Position numbers and translations under genes: made by a program. From contig JAGYIO010000010.1 in assembly GCA_018402585.1 (NCBI GenBank), positions 1 to 46,911 on the forward strand: a stretch of 46,911 nucleotides of DNA, in the 5' to 3' direction. Below are positions 9,058-16,724 of the stretch, piece by piece; positions within the stretch are counted from its first letter, which is position 1, and each line of letters opens with the position of its first letter. The notes under the pieces were generated by a model. It was not told where the DNA came from. It did no database searches and saw only the letters and a program-made list of their open reading frames with translations. Source of the DNA: Chthoniobacterales bacterium (GTDB taxonomy: Bacteria; Verrucomicrobiota; Verrucomicrobiia; Chthoniobacterales; JACTMZ01).

Positions 9058-10679
9058 GTTCCGGAGGGCGCTCCTTCCTCTGCGGTAGCCGCAGGTGCGC
9101 GCGGCGCATCCTGGTTGTTGGCTGCAGCTGGTTTGAATTTACTCCACTCGCGATGGAGCACGGGCTGCGCCGTGTCGAGGAGTGGTTTGCGTTCGCCCGC
9201 CGGTGCCAGATCGACCTGCTCGGCCATTTCGAACCAGCGGGCGGACAGACGGTCGCGCAGTTCCGGCTTCTCGTCGGCGAGATCGCGCAATTCGGTGCGG
9301 TCCTCCGCCAGATTGTAGAGTTCCCAGGGATTGCCGCGGAAGCTGACCAATTTCCAGTCACCCTCCCGCAGAGCCCGGTCGCCGTGGAAGAGCCAGTAAA
9401 GCGTGCGCGGCTCGGGGGTCTTCCCGGCAAAGACCGGCAGCAGGGAGATCCCGGCCAGCGGGGCGAGTTCACGCCCGGGCCACGAGCGGGGAATCTCGAC
9501 GCCGGCCGCTTCGGCCACGGTCGGCAGAATGTCGATCAAGTGCGCGGGCGCGGCGGCCACGGAGCCAGCGTCAGCGGCCAAGCCAAGCGGCCAGTGGATA
9601 ATGGCCGGGGAAACGATCCCCCCTTCGAATTGGTTTTGCTTGTAGAGGCGGAACGGCGTGTTGCCCACCCAGGCCCAGCCGGTGCCGAGCGTCCAGTGGG
9701 CTCCGGACTCGAAGGGTGCGCCGTCTCTGCCCGTGTTTCGACGGTCAAACGGGCTCGAGCCATTGTCGGAAACGAAGATGACCAAGGTGTTTTCCAACTC
9801 ACCGGCGGCGGCGATGTTGTCGAGAAGCCTTCCCGTCTCGCGATCCAACTGGTCAACCAACGCGGCGTAGGCGGTCATGCGCCGCGCCTCCCAATTGCGT
9901 TGCTCGTCAGTCAATGAATCCCACGGCGGAATGTGATCCGGCCGCGGGCAGGGCGTCACCTCGTCATCAAACAGGCCGAGCTTCGCCTGCTTGGCGATCC
10001 GTCGATTGCGGATCACGTCCCATCCGACGTCATAGCGGCCGAGATACTTGCGGTAATCCTGCTCCAGTGGCTGCAAAGGCGAGTGGGGAGCATTGAAGGC
10101 CACGTAGAGAAACCACGGTTTGTGCTCCTTGCGCGCCTCGGCGAGGAACTGCAAGGCGAAATCGACGTTGGCCTCCGTGAGATGAAAGTCCTGCTCGGGG
10201 ACCTTCCATGGTTGCCCGTCGAGTTGGAAGGTGTCGTTGCCTTTGAAGTAGTCGGAATGCCCGCTGAGGTGCCCGAAGAATCGTCTGAAACCGAAGTCGG
10301 TGGGCTGTCCTTTGAGGTGCCATTTACCCACCATGGCCGTGAAGTGACCTCCGGAGGACAAAGTCTCCGCCACTGTCGCGGAGCGCTTCAGACTCATAAA
10401 CCCGCCTTGGTAGGGATAACGTCCGGTGAGCAGAGAGACCCGCGAGGTCTGGCACTTGGCCGTATTGTAAAGTTGCGAGAAGCGCAGCCCCCGGGCCGCC
10501 AACCGGTCGAGATTCGGCGTCTCGATCTCCGCACCGAAGCAACCGAGGTCGGAAAAGCCGAGATCATCGGCCAGGATGACAAGTATATTGGGTTTGGTGG
10601 CAGACTCACCGGCGGAACAGAACACGCCCGGAATCAGCAGGGCGAAAACCGTGAGAAAAGTCAGTGGGGGAAGCTTCAT
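9054..10679 (-). CDS. Secreted type I sulfatase with unusual C-Q-T-S-R site
   Basis: This formylglycine-dependent sulfatase is predicted to remove sulfate esters from a polysaccharide in the periplasm. The 541-aa product has a signal peptide (cleavage near residue 22), the metal-binding ADDLG (residues 37-41), the nucleophile site CQTSRVSLLTGR at residues 76-87, GKWHL with Lys119 and His121, and a later VSDNGS metal motif. The third residue of the maturation motif is Thr instead of the usual Pro or Ala, so formylglycine formation should be confirmed. The start is the ATG at 10679, because the residue before it in the longer frame would be a TTG. It is the first gene of block A and has a copy of the shared motif upstream with a long leader of about 85 nt. 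Its stop overlaps the next start. Confidence 0.9.
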   Translation of the reverse strand: MKLPPLTFLTVFALLIPGVFCSAGESATKPNILVILADDLGFSDLGCFGAEIETPNLDRLAARGLRFSQLYNTAKCQTSRVSLLTGRYPYQGGFMSLKRSATVAETLSSGGHFTAMVGKWHLKGQPTDFGFRRFFGHLSGHSDYFKGNDTFQLDGQPWKVPEQDFHLTEANVDFALQFLAEARKEHKPWFLYVAFNAPHSPLQPLEQDYRKYLGRYDVGWDVIRNRRIAKQAKLGLFDDEVTPCPRPDHIPPWDSLTDEQRNWEARRMTAYAALVDQLDRETGRLLDNIAAAGELENTLVIFVSDNGSSPFDRRNTGRDGAPFESGAHWTLGTGWAWVGNTPFRLYKQNQFEGGIVSPAIIHWPLGLAADAGSVAAAPAHLIDILPTVAEAAGVEIPRSWPGRELAPLAGISLLPVFAGKTPEPRTLYWLFHGDRALREGDWKLVSFRGNPWELYNLAEDRTELRDLADEKPELRDRLSARWFEMAEQVDLAPAGERKPLLDTAQPVLHREWSKFKPAAANNQDAPRAPAATAEEGAPSGT

Positions 10680-10804
10680 CAATTATCGGGAGGCCGCTGC
10701 TTGTCCGATACGACACCGGCTGAAAGCTTGCAGCGTGCAGCATTCAGGCCGGATTTCCACTGCTACAGTTTAACCACAGAATCGCACCGAACAACGGGCC
10801 CTCT

Positions 10805-10831
10805 GCGTAAAAAATATGCACCTCTGCGTCA
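10805..10831 (-). promoter_or_regulatory. 27-bp regulatory motif, site 2 (block A)
   Basis: The site reads GCGTAA, then an A-rich stretch, ATATGCACCTC and TGCGTCA on the plus strand. It is 126 bp from the sulfatase ATG at 10679, the longest distance in the set. A -10-like TAAACT (minus strand, 10767-10772) lies 33 bp from its edge, in line with the other sites, so only the leader is longer. Positions 10680-10804 hold nothing else I recognise. Confidence 0.55.
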
Positions 10832-10866
10832 CCGGGCACCGCGCAGGGAGTGCGCTCCGCCCCCCA

Positions 10867-11040
10867 TCAACCCCTCCCGTCCCACAGCCAGGGCGGCGCA
10901 CAGACGAACCAGACAATGGTGGCGCCGAGCAGCCAGGCTTGCAGGGGCGCCATGGACAGCGCGCCAGCGAGATAAAGAAAGGGCGCGACCAGCACGACCG
11001 CGAGCGCCAAGGCTGACAGGATTTTGAGGAGCGTTTTCAT
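10867..11040 (-). CDS. 57-aa two-helix membrane protein coupled to the NCS1 transporter
   Basis: This very small inner-membrane protein (57 aa) contains two hydrophobic stretches. One is at residues ~4-28 (ILSALALAVVLVAPFLYLAG) and the other at ~33-50 (QAWLLGATIVWFVCAPPWLW), ending in a short charged tail. Its ATG at 11040 overlaps the transporter stop as ATGA, so translation is probably coupled. This argues against a chance ORF, and the frame has normal high-GC third positions. I do not recognise a family. Small two-helix subunits encoded beside sodium- or proton-coupled carriers occur in other transporter families, so an accessory role is a reasonable guess, unsupported beyond the gene arrangement. 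Confidence 0.75.
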   Translation of the reverse strand: MKTLLKILSALALAVVLVAPFLYLAGALSMAPLQAWLLGATIVWFVCAPPWLWDGRG

Positions 11041-12458
11041 GGGGGTGCGGCCGCGGGGGCCGTCCATTTGCGGAAAAGAAGATAGAGCGCCGCGCAGGCG
11101 ATCCACGCCGGCAGCGGGAAATACCATGTGGTCACCCCGTGCACCGTGATGAGCCACAGCGCGACGCCGACGGGCAGCAGCCACGCAAAGAGCACGGCCA
11201 GATTGTATTTCTCGCCGGTGCGCGCCGCGGGGAATTGCTCCACCCCGGCCGCCCGGGCCAGATACCAGTCGGCGAAAATAACCCCGCCGATCGGTGCAAG
11301 GATCGTGCCATAGAGCCCGACAAAACCGAGGAGCTTGAAGGCCAGCGCGGGAAACACCGCTGCTGCCGTCGCCACCGCCCCGGCCAGCAATGTCATACTC
11401 AGGCGGCTGGAACGCGGGAAGATTCCCTGGAAGGCCAGACCGGCACGGTAGATCGTCGGATTGGCCGTGGTCCACCCCGCGATGATCACGCAAATGATCC
11501 CCGCCACCCCGGTGACGTGATAAGCCATGGGTCCGGGTAGCGGCACCGCGCTCTGCGCGACCTTGATCTGCGCCGCAAGCATGAAAGCCGCGGCGATCCA
11601 GGCCATGTAGTGGCCGACATACATCCCACCCGCGGTCGCCCAGCCGTAGGACGCCTTCTTGGCATAGCGGAAAATGGAAAGGTCCGACATCCCGAGGTGC
11701 ATGGCCGAGTTGCAGAACCACGCGAAGAGCACCACCGACCAGAACCCCATGGTCTGTTCGCCGCCGCCATTGCCTTGCGCGAAGTCGATCGATTCGGTCC
11801 ACACCGCCTCCAGTCCGGCCCACGAGTCCACCCCGAGTTGCTTGAGTGCAACCACCCCGCAGGCAAAAAAGACCAGCACCATCCACGGCACGGCCACGTT
11901 GGCGAAACGGCTCACCGTGTCGTAGCCAAAACCTGCCACCACGGCGATGACCGCGCCGACGACGAGCACGGCCGCCACGAAAGTCAGGCTCTCCGGATAG
12001 ATGGCGTCGAAGGACGGCATGGGCAGCCCGAAGGGCACACCCACCGCCGTGGCCGAGACGGTGATCATGGCCCCGGCGAGGAAACAAAAGAGGATGCCGT
12101 TGGCCAGATTGTAGACTTTGACCAACCCCGTGCCGGCGATCTTCTCCAGTTGGTAGTAAAGCGTCAGCCGCGCGTGCACCGCGATCGGCGCGCAGAGGTA
12201 GCGCCAGCTGAGCACGGCGAGGAAGTTGCCCAGCAGCAGGCCGAAGAAGATGTCGTTGAGACTGACCCCCGCCAGCAGGAAAAGCGGGCCGATCATGAAC
12301 TCCGTGCCGGCCGCATGCTCGCCGGCATACATCCCCCAGAACGACTTTCCGCCCTTGAGTGCCCGCGGCGGCACCGGCTCGCGCTCGAATTCCTCGGCGA
12401 CGTGCGGGCGGTGCGATGCGGCGGGGGATTCGCCTCCTGAGGGTGGGACCAGACTCAT
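11037..12458 (-). CDS. NCS1-family (purine-cytosine permease type) transporter
   Basis: This is an integral membrane carrier with about 12 helices (473 aa). The N-terminal FWGMYAGEHAAGTEFMIGPL, the central GFGYDTVSRFANVAVPWMVL and the HYMAWIAAAFM and ADWYLAR segments resemble NCS1 nucleobase/cation symporters. Known members import cytosine, purines, allantoin, hydantoins or thiamine. The gene sits between two glycosidase/sulfatase operons, has a copy of the shared regulatory motif 54 bp upstream of its ATG, and is followed by a coupled 57-aa membrane protein. The context therefore suggests import of a sugar breakdown product or a cofactor needed for the pathway, instead of a generic nucleobase. 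No Shine-Dalgarno is visible. The family call is good; the substrate is unknown. Confidence 0.85.
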   Translation of the reverse strand: MSLVPPSGGESPAASHRPHVAEEFEREPVPPRALKGGKSFWGMYAGEHAAGTEFMIGPLFLLAGVSLNDIFFGLLLGNFLAVLSWRYLCAPIAVHARLTLYYQLEKIAGTGLVKVYNLANGILFCFLAGAMITVSATAVGVPFGLPMPSFDAIYPESLTFVAAVLVVGAVIAVVAGFGYDTVSRFANVAVPWMVLVFFACGVVALKQLGVDSWAGLEAVWTESIDFAQGNGGGEQTMGFWSVVLFAWFCNSAMHLGMSDLSIFRYAKKASYGWATAGGMYVGHYMAWIAAAFMLAAQIKVAQSAVPLPGPMAYHVTGVAGIICVIIAGWTTANPTIYRAGLAFQGIFPRSSRLSMTLLAGAVATAAAVFPALAFKLLGFVGLYGTILAPIGGVIFADWYLARAAGVEQFPAARTGEKYNLAVLFAWLLPVGVALWLITVHGVTTWYFPLPAWIACAALYLLFRKWTAPAAAPP

Positions 12459-12511
12459 GAAAGAAGCTTGTTCTGCATACTATCCCCGCCGGGCAATAGC
12501 CATCCCGCGCT

Positions 12512-12537
12512 GCGTATCAAATATGCATAATTTGCCA
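12512..12537 (-). promoter_or_regulatory. Regulatory motif, site 3 (NCS1 block, 26-bp variant)
   Basis: The site reads GCGTATCAAATATGCATAA followed by a T run and TGCCA, one base shorter than the other copies between core and right arm. It is 54 bp from the ATG at 12458, with a -10-like TAGTAT (minus strand, 12477-12482) 30 bp from its edge. It lies directly beyond the 3' end of block C. Confidence 0.6.
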
Positions 12538-12543
12538 TGCGCT

Positions 12544-15189
12544 TCATGGGGCTGTCGCTGGTGTAGACAAACTGCCCCGGTAAATCCGGACGTCATCGAG
12601 CAAACCTTCGAAAAATCCCGCAGCTTCTCCCTCCAGTCCCCGCCCTGCACCGAAGCGGAAGCTCACCGTCGGGGATGATATAGCCGGCACGCCGGTTGCC
12701 TCTCCCTCCAGATAACCGTTGATGAAGAGCTTGAGCGCTCCGTCGGCCAACACCACCGCCACATGGTGCCAATAGTGGTCGTAGTAAAAAGGAACCCGGA
12801 CGGTCCGCTCTTGCGCGCCGTCCCGTGCGGACGCCACCAGTTCCCGGCCTGAGCGGAAGAGACGGAGGCAGGGCGGGCCACCGTCCGCCCCCCACGCCTC
12901 GAAAAGCACCTCCTCGCCGCGAAGGTTCGAGCGGTCGGCGCGGAAATAAAGGCTGACCGAAAGCTCGCCGGGGGCTTCCTCCACTTCCGCATCGAACCAA
13001 GCACCGCCGGACCGCAAAACCAGAGCATCCCCCGAGGGTTCAGCCGGGGCCCAGCTTTGCTGGTCGGGGTGAAACTTTTGCCCGCTCAGCGACTGTCCGG
13101 CCACGCCCACGCCCCACGCCCATGTGCCTTGCAAGGACGCGACGGCGCTGCGGACGCGATCAGACTGGACGGAACCCCCGTCCTCAACCGCCTCCAGCGG
13201 ATACCAAGCAAGCAAACCTTCCTGCGGCAGGCTGGTATGATCCAGCAAGCTGCCCGGCGGGTCGGTCACCGTCACGCCATCGACCGTGGTCCCGGGGCTC
13301 TCCCGCACGATGATCCGGCGGTCTGCGGGGATCCGCGCATCGCTGATGGTGTTGTCCGCCACCACCACGTTGCGGCTCCGGTCCACGTAGATGCCCGCTT
13401 CGCGCCCGGCGTCCGATCCCGGGGCGAAATCCCGCATCGTCCCCTCGGCGATGCGGTTGCCGGTGATGGAAACATTCAGCGCGTGGACATAGATCCCCTC
13501 GAAGCGCTGGTGTCCGGTGATGGTGTTGTCCTCGATGACCAACTCGGAGAACTGGTAGCCCTCGTATTGCGGCTCGACGATACCCTTGAACCGGATGCCG
13601 GCAAAAACCCCGGCATCGGGCGACCGCGTGTGGATGCCGCGGTCGCGGGGTGAGATGATCGTGTTACCGCGGACGATCAGACCATGCATGCCGCGGTATT
13701 CCGTGCTGGTGAGGAGCATTTCCCCGTCACCGAGCCGTTTGGTGGTGATGCCTTTACCACCGATTTGAATGCCACCGGTGCCGGAATGCCGAATGGTGTT
13801 GCCTTCGACGAGCACGCGCTCGCCGTGGACCCAGACCGCATTGCGTTGCGAAGCTTCCAGCGTGTTGTTGCGCAGCACGCCGTAGCCGTGGAGCAGATGA
13901 TACATGTCGTCGCGCGTGCTCTGCATCGTGTTGCCCTCGACCCAGGTGTGCTGGGCGCCCAGCGTGCCGAATCCGCCCTTGGGGGCACAGAGCACGCGGC
14001 CTTCGCCGCGAAGGAATTGGTTGCCGATGACCCGGGCGCGGCGGCTGATGTTGCCGAAGCGGTTGCGCGCCGCGAGGAACGTGTTGTGGTTGAAGGTCAC
14101 ATCCTCCGCCAAGTCGTCCGAGAGAAACAGGTCGCCGCCACCTTGGCGGTAGCTCACGAAATAATCACCCTCGGCCACATCGCGGAGGTTGGAACGGCCG
14201 GTCGTGAAGCGGAACATATCGCCGCCGTCCTCGCGGGCGGTTTCCCACGACTCCTCGGTGTTGGCCCAGGTGGCGTCGATGATCCTCTGGTAGGTGCCGC
14301 GCTGGATGAAGAACCCTTTGGTTTCGCCCGCGACGGGTTCCAAGGATGCCGCGTAAGCGGGCAGAAGGGCCACCCGGAAGCTTCCGGTGCGGGGCGAAAG
14401 CTCGCGGACCTCGCCGGCCACGGTGGTCAAAGAGCATGGCGTAAAGTCCACCACGCAATTCCGGATCTGGATGCCACCGGGATTGGGCCCCTGCACCGAG
14501 AAGAAACTGGTGTCTCGTGTGCCGCGCGCGCGGATCACGAGTTTCGCCCCTTGGCCGTCAACCACCACTCCTCCGCCCCCGGCCGGCACCGTCAGCAACG
14601 CGGCATTTTCATCCGGTGCATCCAACCGATAATCGCCCGGCGTGAAGCGCACGAGGACACCGGGATTGTCCGCGGGTTTCTCCGCGGCCGCGGCGAGGGC
14701 ATGTCCGAAAATCTCCCCGATCTGTTCCCAAGTGGCACCCGCCGGCACGGTCAGTGTTTCCTCCGCGGTGAATGACTTGATCTGCAACCGGCGCGGCAGA
14801 CTCCATGATCCGGCGGGGCCCCCGGGTGGCACGTAGCGCACCCGCCACCGGTAATTGCCGGGAGCAAGCTCGCGGGCGGGCACGTAGAAGTTGATCAGCG
14901 CGGGAATGGTGTCCTCGTCAGCCAGATCGGCGAACCGGTCATCGCGGGCGATCTGGATTTCGTGATCGCCGGGAAACGGATACCGGGCGGTATCCTGCCA
15001 CGAAAAATGCGGCAGCGCGCCGACCGAGATGGCGCCATCGGCGGGTTCCGCCAAAACGGGACCATCCGCCGGCGGAGGTGGCGGCGGCCGGGAAGCCGCG
15101 CCCCGGGTTTCGGCGGCCAGCACGGCTAGCAAGGCGAGCGCCGTGATGGCCGCAGCTTGCCGGACACGCCATGGCTTCCGCCGCATCAT
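12544..15189 (-). CDS. Secreted beta-helix protein with C-terminal LamG-like domain
   Basis: This 881-aa exported protein probably acts on or binds polysaccharide. After a signal peptide (RQAAAITALALLAVLAAETRGA) comes a fibronectin-III-like domain (~40-150; HFSWQDT, APGNYRWRVRYV). It is followed by a long right-handed beta-helix (~160-660) with many coil repeats such as VIGNQFLRG, WVEGNTMQS, LVRGNTIIS and VIEDNTITG. The last ~200 residues (GLLAWYPLE ... YWHHVAVVLADGALKLFING) form a concanavalin-like LamG domain. The start is the ATG at 15189, which overlaps the sulfatase stop as ATGA; the longer frame lacks a signal peptide. It is the last gene of block C. Catalytic residues cannot be named, and a GH110-like or new glycosidase family is possible. 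Confidence 0.78.
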   Translation of the reverse strand: MMRRKPWRVRQAAAITALALLAVLAAETRGAASRPPPPPPADGPVLAEPADGAISVGALPHFSWQDTARYPFPGDHEIQIARDDRFADLADEDTIPALINFYVPARELAPGNYRWRVRYVPPGGPAGSWSLPRRLQIKSFTAEETLTVPAGATWEQIGEIFGHALAAAAEKPADNPGVLVRFTPGDYRLDAPDENAALLTVPAGGGGVVVDGQGAKLVIRARGTRDTSFFSVQGPNPGGIQIRNCVVDFTPCSLTTVAGEVRELSPRTGSFRVALLPAYAASLEPVAGETKGFFIQRGTYQRIIDATWANTEESWETAREDGGDMFRFTTGRSNLRDVAEGDYFVSYRQGGGDLFLSDDLAEDVTFNHNTFLAARNRFGNISRRARVIGNQFLRGEGRVLCAPKGGFGTLGAQHTWVEGNTMQSTRDDMYHLLHGYGVLRNNTLEASQRNAVWVHGERVLVEGNTIRHSGTGGIQIGGKGITTKRLGDGEMLLTSTEYRGMHGLIVRGNTIISPRDRGIHTRSPDAGVFAGIRFKGIVEPQYEGYQFSELVIEDNTITGHQRFEGIYVHALNVSITGNRIAEGTMRDFAPGSDAGREAGIYVDRSRNVVVADNTISDARIPADRRIIVRESPGTTVDGVTVTDPPGSLLDHTSLPQEGLLAWYPLEAVEDGGSVQSDRVRSAVASLQGTWAWGVGVAGQSLSGQKFHPDQQSWAPAEPSGDALVLRSGGAWFDAEVEEAPGELSVSLYFRADRSNLRGEEVLFEAWGADGGPPCLRLFRSGRELVASARDGAQERTVRVPFYYDHYWHHVAVVLADGALKLFINGYLEGEATGVPAISSPTVSFRFGAGRGLEGEAAGFFEGLLDDVRIYRGSLSTPATAP

Positions 15190-16724
15190 GGGTCCGGCAA
15201 CTCCGGGTGGAAGGGTTTGTCCTTCGCCCACTGCTGCATCAACGCGATGTTCTCCTCCACTTGCCGGCGGCCAGCAGGATCGCCGCGCATTTTCCCCGCT
15301 TGGTGCCGCATTTCCATGGCATAGGTTTCGTCCGACTCCGGCGGGGGATCGGCCGTGCGGGCGGACCAATCGGCGAGGCGTTCCCTCATGGCGGATAGTT
15401 CGGCGGCGTGTTCGGGTTGGCCGGCGAGATTCTCGAGTTCGAAGGGATCTTTTTGCAAATCGTAAAGCTCCTCCGGAGAACGCGTCGGGGCGAAGAGGAT
15501 CCGTTCCTGGACCACGTCGAGTTCGCCGGCCGCGTGCAAAGCGCGCAACCGCTGCAGGACCTCCTTGCTGTCCTTGTAATTGCTCGGCTGCAGCAGCGGG
15601 CGGTCCGGGTAGAAATTGCGGATGTATTTGTAACGTGCGGTCCGCACTGCACGCAGGCGGTCCACCGTCTCACCACAACGGTCGCGCGCGGCGAAAACTG
15701 CCTCCCGCGGACGGTAGTCCGCCGCCAAAATGTCGCGCGCCTGCATCCAATCGGGCACCGGCAAGCCGGCCAGCGCGAGCGAAGTGGCGGCGATATCGAT
15801 ATGCTCCACCGGGTCGTCGCGGACCACGCCTTGAGGAATGCCGGGGCCGCGGACGATCAGGGGAGTCCGGATTCCTTCGTCATAGACGAATTGTTTGCCC
15901 CGGGCGTGACTGAGACCGTTGTCCCCGAGAAAAAAAATGAAGGTGTCATCGAGCAGACCCTGCTTTTCAAGATCATCCATGATGCGCCCGACCTCGAGGT
16001 CGGTGACCCGCAAGGTATCGAGATACTGCACGTGGTCGCGCAGCAGCACCGCATCCCGCGGGTAATAAGGCGGCAGGCTGACGGTTTCCGGATCCAGCAG
16101 TTTGCCGAGAATCCGGCGCGCTTCGGTCTCGTGCCACCGCGGGTCGTCACGGTATTTCCCTCCCCACAGCTGCAACTGGCTGAAGAACGGCTGGCCCTGG
16201 CCCCGCCCCGACCAGTCCCCGCCCGGTTCGTCAAACATGGCGCGGTCCCAGGTAAAATTGTAATCCGTCTTGGCGGCCGACGCGGTGCGTCCCGGTGGGA
16301 AGTCCCCATTGCTCGTGAAATATCCATGACGCTGGAAAATGACCGGCAACGGTTCAACCCCCTCGGGCAGCGTGATCCGATTGGCCCCGCGTCCGCTTTG
16401 GTGGTCCTTGGCGCCGATGGTGGTCTGATACATACCGGTGATGAGGGCGGACCGCGCGGCCGAGCAGACCGGAGCGGTCACGATGGCTTGGGTGAAAAGG
16501 ATGCCTTCCGCCGCCAACCGGTCAATGTTCGGCGTCTCGATGGCTTTTTCCCCGAAGAGCGGCAACTCGACACCGATGTCATCGACGACGATCCACAGAA
16601 TATTGGGACGGGGCTCGGTTTGTTCCCCGCCTGCCGCGAGACCCGTGGTGAGGCAACAGGCCGACAACTGCATCCACGGCGGGAAAAATGGCTTGGCGCG
16701 AGATGGTGTCCGACCGGTTTTCAT
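15186..16724 (-). CDS. Secreted type I sulfatase (C-S-A-A-R site, N-sulfoglucosamine-sulfohydrolase-like)
   Basis: This 512-aa formylglycine sulfatase is predicted to act in the periplasm or outside the cell. It has an N-terminal hydrophobic export segment, the metal motif VVDDIG (residues ~46-51), the canonical nucleophile motif CSAAR at residues 87-91 followed by SALITGMYQTTIGAKDHQS, and LGDNGLSHARGK later on. The TTIGAKDHQS stretch is characteristic of the group that includes heparan N-sulfatase, although bacterial members cleave several sulfate esters. The start was moved from the long frame to the ATG at 16724, which overlaps the upstream GH106 stop as ATGA. The position between a rhamnosidase-type enzyme and a beta-helix protein suggests it desulfates the same glycan. 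Confidence 0.9.
   Translation of the reverse strand: MKTGRTPSRAKPFFPPWMQLSACCLTTGLAAGGEQTEPRPNILWIVVDDIGVELPLFGEKAIETPNIDRLAAEGILFTQAIVTAPVCSAARSALITGMYQTTIGAKDHQSGRGANRITLPEGVEPLPVIFQRHGYFTSNGDFPPGRTASAAKTDYNFTWDRAMFDEPGGDWSGRGQGQPFFSQLQLWGGKYRDDPRWHETEARRILGKLLDPETVSLPPYYPRDAVLLRDHVQYLDTLRVTDLEVGRIMDDLEKQGLLDDTFIFFLGDNGLSHARGKQFVYDEGIRTPLIVRGPGIPQGVVRDDPVEHIDIAATSLALAGLPVPDWMQARDILAADYRPREAVFAARDRCGETVDRLRAVRTARYKYIRNFYPDRPLLQPSNYKDSKEVLQRLRALHAAGELDVVQERILFAPTRSPEELYDLQKDPFELENLAGQPEHAAELSAMRERLADWSARTADPPPESDETYAMEMRHQAGKMRGDPAGRRQVEENIALMQQWAKDKPFHPELPDP

Noticed and set aside
10867..12087. Long alternative minus frame over the NCS1 gene
   Set aside because: It is an arginine- and glycine-rich shadow of the transporter gene; only its last 57 codons form a real, separate small gene.
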